The notes beneath the pieces are model-generated. The model was not told where the DNA came from and ran no database searches. It saw nothing but the letters and a program-made list of their open reading frames with translations. 5,245 nucleotides of DNA from Aquificaceae bacterium (GTDB taxonomy: Bacteria; Aquificota; Aquificia; Aquificales; Aquificaceae), in the NCBI GenBank assembly GCA_025057245.1, contig JANWYC010000091.1, positions 1 through 5,245 of the forward strand, given 5' to 3'. Of this stretch, positions 1 through 5,211 are shown one piece after another; position 1 is the first letter of the stretch; the number at the start of each line of letters is the position of its first letter. Position numbers and translations under genes: made by a program.

Positions 1-1418
1 GAAAAGGGCATTTTAAGACTGTTTATGACCTCAGAAAACAGTAAGAGCGCCTCTATCGCTTTTCTTATCTTGTCTTCTCTTTTCATGGATGTGGATACAT
101 CTATAAGTAGTTTAAAAGCTAACTCTTTTCTTACCCGTTCTTGCCTCTTCATATAAAACCTTCCCCTTCCAATGCCTACCTCAACGCTAAGGGTCTTGTT
201 GTTCATCCTCTTGCCGTAAAAATACTTGCCAGACCATCCCTCATCTTCCTCCGGCATAAGACCCCTTAACTTTCTCTTCAAGATTTCTGCGTAAGGTAGA
301 ACGTTAGAGAGAAGAGACCTGTGCATTCTGAACTCTTCCTTACCAAAACCGTAAACCTTCTCATAAAGTTTGTCTTCTTGAGAAAGCTCCGTATGGCTTT
401 TTCCAAAAGAGAGACTTCCAGACGCAGATTGTTCCTCCCAAGGCTTTATAACAAACCTAAGAAACCCGCGGTGTTCCACGTCCACTTCAAGGGTCTTGGG
501 TAGATAATTGCTTATAAACTCCACATCTCTTTCTATCAGGTCTAAATAAGACATTTGCCTGAGGTAGTCTCTCATCCAGTCTGGCATGCTTTTTAAGCTT
601 CTCAGTATTTCTCTTCTATCCGCTTCTGGGATGTCTACCGCTCTTTTGTCCTTGTTTTCTCTGATTATCTGTTGAAGGTTCTCTGGAAGTTTTTTTAAAA
701 GGTCTGTCATTATCCTTCCTTTATGTGCGTCTTTTCTTGCCTTTCCTCGTGCCTCGTCAAGCAAAAGGTCTATAAAGTTTACTTCCTGAGACCTTTCAAG
801 GTACGCCATATACCTACCTAAGAGCTCTTCCACTAAAAGGTTGTAGGCGTCTTTGTTGTTTGCCTCAAGGTATTGGTAGAAAAGCCTTTCCATGTTCTTC
901 TCTATTGCCTCTTTTGCCAGCCAGTTTTTGAGAAAGGAAAGGGCAAAAAGGTGATGGGGATAGTAGGTCTCAGACGAGTTCAGAGTATTTTCGTATTTTC
1001 TTTTTAGCCACGTTTGGCTTGATGGGTATTTACTGGACAATTTGTAGTCCGCCTTTATACATTCAAAAAGGGCATACAGAACCAGAAAGGAAGTGGGAGT
1101 AAAACCAAACCTGTGAAACTCTCTCTGTCCAAGCCTCCACAGGTAAAGGTCTGTGTTTAGCAAGTATTCCACTTCGTGCCTTATGATGTTTATGGCTTCC
1201 TCTTCTTTCTTTGTAGCACATTCCTGAAGGTGGAAAACTACACCCGCCGGCTTTTTTGCTACGTCTGGAACTTCCTCCAACTCTCCTCCAGCCCACATCT
1301 CCGTAAGTGGCAAAAACTTAGGGTCGTATCCTGCACCCCAACCTTCATAACTTGCCTGAACTTTTAGTCCATACTCGTCAGAAATCAGCCTTTCTATGAC
1401 CTTCCACTTTTCCTTCAC
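1..1418 (-). CDS. VWA (MIDAS) domain protein, CobT/NorD/CbbO-like, 3' end cut by window edge
   Basis: One open frame of 472 codons runs from a GTG at 1416-1418 to the left edge with no stop, so the C-terminus is missing. An in-frame TGA at 1422-1424 lies just upstream, and the next ATG is codon 41, so GTG is the natural start. It overlaps the encapsulin stop codon as GTGA. Residues 1-360 are mainly helical and highly charged, with no recognised signal peptide or membrane segment, so a cytoplasmic protein is likely. A basic linker (about 375-430, with FYMKRQERVRKE just before the domain) leads into a VWA domain whose first strand and MIDAS motif are LLIDVSTSM, with D440, S442 and S444 as the DxSxS metal ligands. 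A long helical region followed by a C-terminal VWA domain is the architecture of CobT, NorD and CbbO, which act with MoxR-family AAA+ ATPases in metal-cofactor insertion or enzyme activation. The exact family is not recognised. A role in servicing the encapsulin or its cargo is inference from gene order only. Confidence 0.85.
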   Translation of the reverse strand, partial: MKEKWKVIERLISDEYGLKVQASYEGWGAGYDPKFLPLTEMWAGGELEEVPDVAKKPAGVVFHLQECATKKEEEAINIIRHEVEYLLNTDLYLWRLGQREFHRFGFTPTSFLVLYALFECIKADYKLSSKYPSSQTWLKRKYENTLNSSETYYPHHLFALSFLKNWLAKEAIEKNMERLFYQYLEANNKDAYNLLVEELLGRYMAYLERSQEVNFIDLLLDEARGKARKDAHKGRIMTDLLKKLPENLQQIIRENKDKRAVDIPEADRREILRSLKSMPDWMRDYLRQMSYLDLIERDVEFISNYLPKTLEVDVEHRGFLRFVIKPWEEQSASGSLSFGKSHTELSQEDKLYEKVYGFGKEEFRMHRSLLSNVLPYAEILKRKLRGLMPEEDEGWSGKYFYGKRMNNKTLSVEVGIGRGRFYMKRQERVRKELAFKLLIDVSTSMKREDKIRKAIEALLLFSEVINSLKMPF

Positions 1419-1427
1419 TTTTCACCT
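1415..1427 (-). promoter_or_regulatory. GTGA stop/start overlap and internal ribosome binding site of the VWA gene
   Basis: The encapsulin stop TGA (1415-1417) and the VWA start GTG (1416-1418) share bases in the four-base overlap GTGA. The sequence AGGTGA (1422-1427), inside the last encapsulin codons, can pair with the 16S rRNA tail. It ends only three bases before the GTG, which is short. Overlap plus a close, modest Shine-Dalgarno is the usual signature of translational coupling, in which ribosomes finishing encapsulin restart on the VWA gene. A GTG start and short spacing suggest lower output than the shell protein, which needs many copies per particle. Confidence 0.75.
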
Positions 1428-2263
1428 ATGACCATAATAGCACCCGGTCTCTTTATCCTTGGTGCTACCACCTCCATAACCCTAAAGTTATGAACCATGT
1501 TCGTAGACTCCACAAAGGCTAAGCTTACGTCAAGCCCAACCACTATATCCATGTTTTGAGGACCTGCGGATACGAGAATAGCCTTATCCTCTGGCACTAT
1601 GGGTGTATGATAAACGTCTTCTACTAACTTTTTGACCTGCTCTATCTCCAAAAGTCCTGTATTGTGATAAACTCTGTTGAGTTTAAAGTACTGCTTTGGG
1701 TTCAGGAGAAGGTAGTAGGGTCCGTAAAAGCCCTTCTCCGACAGTTTTGAAACCGCAAGAGATACATCACTAAAGGCGTTTCCCAACACTTCCCAGTCAC
1801 TCATAGACATCCCCTGCCTACCTTCTACAGATAGAAAGCCCTCTATATCCAACTTTTTGTTTCCGTGTATTATCAGGCTATCCTCCGCTACCGCAGTGGC
1901 AAAAGCTGCTGCGCAAGCTTGAGATGTATCTAAGGGTAGGTTAAATTGACGGTAATATTCTAAGTCTCTCCAGCTTATGGAAAAGGGTTTGTATAGAGTG
2001 GGTAAGATTATATGCTTTCTCTTTCCAGTCCTGACGGGCTCGCACGCTTCACTCTCTTCACCTGGTCTTACCTCACAAACCCCCGGCTCAACGCCGAAGT
2101 AGACATCGTAGGATATAACCTGATGCCCCACACCTATGGGACCTACCACCGACGTAAACCTTCTACAGACTACAGTCTTCTTTACCACTTCCAGAATTGC
2201 CTCCTCCATCTGTTGCCATTCTTCAAATGTCAAGGGTGACTGGTCTTTGCCGAGAAAATCCAT
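1415..2263 (-). CDS. Family 1 encapsulin shell protein (HK97 fold, linocin M18-like)
   Basis: This 282-residue protein matches the family 1 encapsulin plan, for which the Thermotoga maritima shell protein (about 265 residues) is a good reference. The N-terminal segment (MDFLGKDQSPLTFEEWQQ) parallels the T. maritima N-terminus (MEFLKRSFAPLTEKQWQE), followed by a helix and a C33-RRF-x4-GP segment like GRKFVDVEGP. This N-terminal helix region binds cargo-loading peptides in known systems. Residues about 52-97 form the E-loop, about 98-150 include the spine-helix and P-domain region (EDSLIIHG, IEGFLSVEGR), and 178-188 (GFYGPYYLLLN) and 239-252 (DIVVGLDVSLAFVE) are typical family blocks. It should self-assemble into an icosahedral cytoplasmic nanocompartment that holds a cargo enzyme. 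There is no fused ferritin-like domain, and no cargo gene is adjacent within the window. The ATG start is fixed by a strong Shine-Dalgarno. Oddities are a Cys pair in the E-loop (C63, C74) and no ERG motif after the E-loop strand. Confidence 0.93.
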   Translation of the reverse strand: MDFLGKDQSPLTFEEWQQMEEAILEVVKKTVVCRRFTSVVGPIGVGHQVISYDVYFGVEPGVCEVRPGEESEACEPVRTGKRKHIILPTLYKPFSISWRDLEYYRQFNLPLDTSQACAAAFATAVAEDSLIIHGNKKLDIEGFLSVEGRQGMSMSDWEVLGNAFSDVSLAVSKLSEKGFYGPYYLLLNPKQYFKLNRVYHNTGLLEIEQVKKLVEDVYHTPIVPEDKAILVSAGPQNMDIVVGLDVSLAFVESTNMVHNFRVMEVVAPRIKRPGAIMVIGEK

Positions 2264-2269
2264 TTTACT

Positions 2270-2278
2270 ACCTCCTTT
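2270..2278 (-). promoter_or_regulatory. Strong ribosome binding site of the encapsulin gene
   Basis: The minus strand reads AAAGGAGGT, a near-perfect anti-16S match, six bases before the ATG at 2261-2263. It is the strongest Shine-Dalgarno in the window. This fixes the start codon and suggests high translation, as expected for a protein needed in 60 or more copies per shell. Confidence 0.85.
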
Positions 2279-2289
2279 AAATTGGATAA

Positions 2290-2318
2290 TTTATAGTATA
2301 GAACAAAATTTGCGTTAA
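2290..2318 (-). promoter_or_regulatory. Candidate sigma-70-type promoter of the encapsulin-VWA unit
   Basis: On the minus strand a -35-like TTAACG (2313-2318, four of six consensus bases) is followed after 17 bases by TATAAA (2290-2295, five of six). An overlapping alternative -10, TATACT, lies at 2295-2300 but with poor spacing to this -35. Transcription would start near 2283, giving a leader of about 20 bases that contains little more than the Shine-Dalgarno. The region is clearly richer in A and T than the flanking genes. The spacing is ideal but the -35 is only moderate, and such matches arise by chance in AT-rich DNA. Confidence 0.5.
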
Positions 2319-2387
2319 GGAATAGCTCGCAGACACTCAATGTTTACTATTTCTAAGAATACCTTTTGAAGCTCAACGCTTGAATAA

Positions 2388-2416
2388 TTCCGTTTCAAAC
2401 GATTGTAAAAACGGAA
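2388..2416 (-). repeat. 8-bp inverted repeat downstream of flgL, possible weak terminator or operator
   Basis: TTCCGTTT (2388-2395) and AAACGGAA (2409-2416) are perfect inverted copies separated by 13 bases. The left arm also takes part in a second, smaller palindrome, CGTTTCAAACG (2391-2401). On the minus strand the hairpin is followed only by TTATTC, not a true T-run, and the stem has three G-C pairs per arm, so as an intrinsic terminator it would be weak, especially in a thermophile. Its position about 40 bases after the flgL stop suits a terminator. An operator or a protein-binding site is equally possible. Confidence 0.4.
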
Positions 2417-2452
2417 CGGATAACAGCTTGACAGAAACATAAAAGTTAGCAA

Positions 2453-3625
2453 CTATCTTATGTATCTAAGTATGCTCATATCCCTCTGGTCTGCAATTAT
2501 ACGCATCAGGGCTTCGTAAGCTATCCTATATCGCGTGTATTCCATTATACTCTCAGAAAGCTCCACATCCTCAAGGTCAGATTTATGTTTGTTTAAACTA
2601 TCCTCAAGGTTTTCATACACTAACTGAAGGTTTTTCACCTGGGAAAGCACGCTACCAACCTGAGACCTTCTAAGTGCAACCCTGTCAAAAGACCTTTGCA
2701 AAAGCATAAGGTCCGTATCGTCTGGATGCTTACCACCGTTAAGTTTATCGCCTATTGTTTTTACGACTTCAAGCATATTGGGAGAATAAAAATCAACACT
2801 GCCCACGTCAAAATCACCACCTGTCGTATCGGATACGCTTATGTTATTACTGACTTCCGTTGGTATAAGCACGAGAGAGTAAGTTCCGTCAGTTTTTTGG
2901 TTAACCCTCGCCTGAAAAAGACTTGAATGGTTAGAGTTTATAAAGTTCACCAAGTCGTTTAGAGTCTGAGTTGTGGGGTAGTTTATGTTTGTAGTGGTAG
3001 TTCCTACGGTTACGCTTATAGTGCCGCCAGTGGTGAAATTCACGCCAGTGCTTGTAAAGGTTGCGTTAGAAATTGCAACGTTGACTTTGAAAACCTCTCC
3101 CCCGTTTAGAAAAACATCCACTTGGTAGTTGTCAGAAAGCCAGACCTTAAAGTTCTCCGCGGAAGCCTTATACTGAAAGTTGTTATCGTCAAAGGGTTTG
3201 GTTGTTAGCCCTGCACCACCGAATATGTAGTTGCCACCTATCTGGTCGTTCATTCTATCAAGAAGAACTCTTATATTGGAAGAAAATACCTCACCAATAG
3301 CTCTAAGCTGTTCTGGTTGAACCACACTGTTTTTAGCCTGTATGGCTTTTGCATACAGAAAGTTGAGACTCTCCTCTATCTTACCAAGATTAAAGTCCAC
3401 GTAACTCAGAGAAGTGTCCGCAAATAGCCTGTTCTTTGAATATTGAGATAGCTGTGATATGTCCTTTTTTATCTCCAATAGGTCATAAGTAGTAGGAGGG
3501 TCGTCGGATATGTCCATGTATTTCCTACCTGTGGATATCTCCAGAGTTTTGTCTGAAAGTTTCTTCCTTAACTTTGCATCCTGTTCTTGAAACAGTGAAA
3601 ATATTAAACTATCTGGCACTTTCAT
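2453..3625 (-). CDS. flgL: Flagellar hook-associated protein 3 (FlgL, HAP3)
   Basis: FlgL forms the junction ring between FlgK and the flagellin filament outside the cell and is exported by the flagellar type III system. The N-terminus has the flagellin/FlgL signature: a helical start, then LEISTGRKYMDISDDPPT (residues 28-45) and a long helix to about residue 100. The segment GGNYIFGGAGLTTKPF (130-145) is typical of FlgL (YxFxGxxxxxxPF). The C-terminal helix (about 345-390) includes DVELSESIMEYTRYRIAYEA and ends in SILRYIR, matching the family pattern DxxEA...YEASL...SLLDYL. At 390 residues it is longer than the usual 300 or so, because of a Thr/Asn-rich beta-type insert at about 190-268 that resembles one in its neighbour FlgK. 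The ATG is supported by GAGGTG (3633-3638), seven bases upstream and overlapping the flgK stop, with only 11 bases between the genes, so the pair is co-transcribed and probably coupled. No csrA or fliW gene follows, unlike in many other bacteria. Confidence 0.93.
   Translation of the reverse strand: MKVPDSLIFSLFQEQDAKLRKKLSDKTLEISTGRKYMDISDDPPTTYDLLEIKKDISQLSQYSKNRLFADTSLSYVDFNLGKIEESLNFLYAKAIQAKNSVVQPEQLRAIGEVFSSNIRVLLDRMNDQIGGNYIFGGAGLTTKPFDDNNFQYKASAENFKVWLSDNYQVDVFLNGGEVFKVNVAISNATFTSTGVNFTTGGTISVTVGTTTTNINYPTTQTLNDLVNFINSNHSSLFQARVNQKTDGTYSLVLIPTEVSNNISVSDTTGGDFDVGSVDFYSPNMLEVVKTIGDKLNGGKHPDDTDLMLLQRSFDRVALRRSQVGSVLSQVKNLQLVYENLEDSLNKHKSDLEDVELSESIMEYTRYRIAYEALMRIIADQRDMSILRYIR
2822..3058 (-). 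other. Flagellin IN-like insert domain in FlgL
   Basis: Residues about 190-268 of FlgL form a Thr/Ser/Asn/Val-rich segment of short predicted strands around one amphipathic helix (TLNDLVNFINSN), followed by DGTYSLVLIPT and ending in NNISVSDTTG. The pattern of beta strand, TLxxLVxxIN helix, then a DGTY/L strand and ISV resembles the flagellin hook IN motif found in FliD and other axial proteins. It accounts for the extra length of this FlgL and should be surface-exposed on the junction ring. The family assignment is by pattern only. Confidence 0.6.
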
Positions 3626-3636
3626 AGCTTTTCACC

Positions 3637-5211
3637 TCATACCATATTTATGGTTGCCTGAATCATTTCATCCATGGCGTTTATAGTTCTCGCCAATGCC
3701 TCGTAGCTCCTCTGAATTTTCATAAGCTCAATAAATTCGTTATCTACAGAAACTCCCTGTATGTCATGTATCCTGGTCTCAAGAGAGGTTAACAAGGCAC
3801 TTTCTATTTCATGCTTTGTCTTTAAGTCTCTTTGTTTTGAAGCTATAGTGTCAACAATCTTATTATACAACGCACTTAAACCTCGCCACCAATTTTTTGA
3901 GAAACCCATGAACTCGTCAACTTTTTCGTAGTCAAGATTTCTCATGTATGAGTCCGCGCTACTACTTATAGCCACGTCCGCTATTTTTGTGCCAGTAAAC
4001 AGAGGCTCAGAACGATGCACGAGGTTATTACTGTCCCTGATGGTATAACTTGGGTCTGTGGTGGTTATCACCATGGTATAAGTTCCATCGGCGTTTGTCA
4101 CTATATTAGCCGCGAAATTTCCCGTGAGCGTAGGATTGTTATTTATTGTGTTTACGAGATTACTAAGAGTTGTTGTAGAAGTATAGTTTATAGTTACTGA
4201 AGTAGTAGCAGAGATGTTAAAGATTATACTTCCAGAGAATCCAAAAGCGGTTGAAGTGGTCTCCATATTGTTAAACCAATACCAGTTGTTAGTTGCCTGC
4301 GCATTTAGAGGCAATTTTATTTCGCTGATTAATTTCTGTGTGGCTTTTTCAAGTTCATCTGTATATTCTTTAAGGTCTTTGTGAAAATCAAGAAGTCCCC
4401 TAGTCCTTCCACCGCTTATGAAGTCGCTTATGTCTACTTCAGAACCATCCTTTGACTTCCACAGCACTCTTTTGTTACCAGCGTTGTACTTTAACTCCCA
4501 GCTGTAGCGGTCTTCCACAAGCACAAAGCCCGAGTCTGTTTCCACTCTTACCCTACCTATTTCATCCTCCCGAACATTTATGTTAATGAGCTCTGATAGC
4601 TCCCTCAGGTATTTATCCCTTTCATCGAGTAAGTTCTTATAATCCTTTCCTCTGGTGTAAGTCTGGGCGTAGCCCGTGAGTATTTCTTGGTTTGTCTGAG
4701 CTATCTTTTTAGCCAGAGTGTTTATCTTATTGAGGTAAACTCTCATGTCATAATCGGTGCTTGCCACCATCCTGTCCATGTCCGCCTTCCTGTCTTTTAT
4801 ATAAGACATCAAGCTTTGTGCAGAGTTTAAAAGCTCGCTTCTTGCTCCCTCGTTGGTCGGTTCTTTCATAAGGTTCTGATAAGCCTTGAAAAACCTGTCC
4901 ACGTACTCACTGCCACCGAGACCTTGAGTAAATTCCTGAAAAAGACGTTCCACCTGAGCATTACCTTTTATGGATGTATCCAAGGAAGAGACAATAGAGA
5001 GCTTTTGGTTTCTTACCAGCATGTAATAAAAATTCTGAGTCCTCTGAATTTCATCCAACTTTACGCCCACTGGTGCAAAACTGGTTATGATAGCCTCTTC
5101 TTGAACGTAGTTAGGATTGTTAGCGTTCAATATATTTCTACTCCTCACGTCCGCAGACTTCCTAAACATTTCAAGCCCTTGAGCCGCTATACTGAAGGTA
5201 GCACCAAACAT
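3637..5211 (-). CDS. flgK: Flagellar hook-associated protein 1 (FlgK, HAP1)
   Basis: FlgK is the first hook-filament junction protein, placed on the distal end of the hook after export through the flagellar type III apparatus. At 524 residues it is within the family range. The N-terminus (SIAAQGLEMF, then NILNANNPNYVQEE at 26-39) is the FlgK/rod-hook version of GLxAxxxALxxxxxNIANxNTPGYxRQ. A long helical region follows, including the family block LLDERDKYLRELSELININV (194-213). The C-terminus (VSVDNEFIELMKIQRSYEALARTINAMDEMIQATINMV, 487-524) matches GVSLDEExxNLMxxQxAYxAxAxxIxxxDEMxxxLxxI. Residues about 320-396 form an IN-like insert resembling the one in FlgL. The usual LNxxHxxGxDLxG motif seen in the middle of many FlgK proteins is not recognisable; residues 296-315 (SEIKLPLNAQATNNWYWFNN) stand in its place. 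The ATG is fixed by a G-rich Shine-Dalgarno. It is the first gene of a flgK-flgL pair; what lies upstream is outside the window. Confidence 0.93.
   Translation of the reverse strand: MFGATFSIAAQGLEMFRKSADVRSRNILNANNPNYVQEEAIITSFAPVGVKLDEIQRTQNFYYMLVRNQKLSIVSSLDTSIKGNAQVERLFQEFTQGLGGSEYVDRFFKAYQNLMKEPTNEGARSELLNSAQSLMSYIKDRKADMDRMVASTDYDMRVYLNKINTLAKKIAQTNQEILTGYAQTYTRGKDYKNLLDERDKYLRELSELININVREDEIGRVRVETDSGFVLVEDRYSWELKYNAGNKRVLWKSKDGSEVDISDFISGGRTRGLLDFHKDLKEYTDELEKATQKLISEIKLPLNAQATNNWYWFNNMETTSTAFGFSGSIIFNISATTSVTINYTSTTTLSNLVNTINNNPTLTGNFAANIVTNADGTYTMVITTTDPSYTIRDSNNLVHRSEPLFTGTKIADVAISSSADSYMRNLDYEKVDEFMGFSKNWWRGLSALYNKIVDTIASKQRDLKTKHEIESALLTSLETRIHDIQGVSVDNEFIELMKIQRSYEALARTINAMDEMIQATINMV
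4024..4254 (-). other. Flagellin IN-like insert domain in FlgK
   Basis: Residues about 320-396 of FlgK are unusually rich in Thr, Ser, Asn and Ile and contain SVTINYTSTTTLSNLVNTIN, then DGTYTMVITTT and a closing YTIRDSNN. This has the same order of elements as the FlgL insert: a T-rich strand ending in INY, the TLxxLVNxIN helix, DGTY plus a hydrophobic strand, and an I-x-x-D-S/T end. It matches the pattern of the flagellin IN motif of hook-associated proteins. It is likely a surface-exposed beta-rich domain. Confidence 0.6.

Larger units (their letters stand above)
2264..2452. other. Intergenic region between flgL and encapsulin
   Basis: This is the only sizeable non-coding stretch in the window. 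Reading along the minus strand from the flgL stop, it contains an 8-bp inverted repeat (2388-2416), about 70 bases with no clear signal, the candidate promoter (2290-2318) and the encapsulin Shine-Dalgarno (2270-2278). A 41-codon open frame (2315-2440, minus) exists but has no Shine-Dalgarno and is probably chance. I see no tRNA, riboswitch or CRISPR array. A change from flagellar to encapsulin transcription units most likely happens here. Confidence 0.7.

Noticed and set aside
321..503. A 60-codon plus-strand open frame.
   Set aside because: It lies wholly antisense to the VWA gene, whose own frame is continuous and has recognisable domain features; the plus-strand product looks like nothing known.
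1063..1296. A 77-codon minus-strand open frame in another frame of the VWA gene.
   Set aside because: The product is Arg/Ser/Trp-rich and low in coherence, while the overlapping VWA frame runs uninterrupted for 472 codons from a coupled GTG start.
2012..2318. Two overlapping plus-strand open frames (2012-2239 and 2136-2318) across the 5' end of the encapsulin gene.
   Set aside because: Both are antisense to a clearly recognised encapsulin N-terminal region and have no family resemblance.
2388..2416. GTTTGAAAC-like sequence suggesting a CRISPR repeat end.
   Set aside because: Only a single copy is present, with no regularly spaced repeats or spacers anywhere in the window.
2315..2440. A 41-codon minus-strand open frame starting ATG TTT CTG TCA in the intergenic region.
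   Set aside because: It has no Shine-Dalgarno before the ATG, resembles no protein I recognise, spans the inverted repeat and ends inside the encapsulin -35. An open frame of this length is common by chance.
2428..2460. A plus-strand TTGACA with weak -10-like sequence (TATCTT) downstream, resembling a promoter.
   Set aside because: The -10 match is poor and spacing is about 20 bases. It would read antisense into flgL, with no plus-strand gene to serve.
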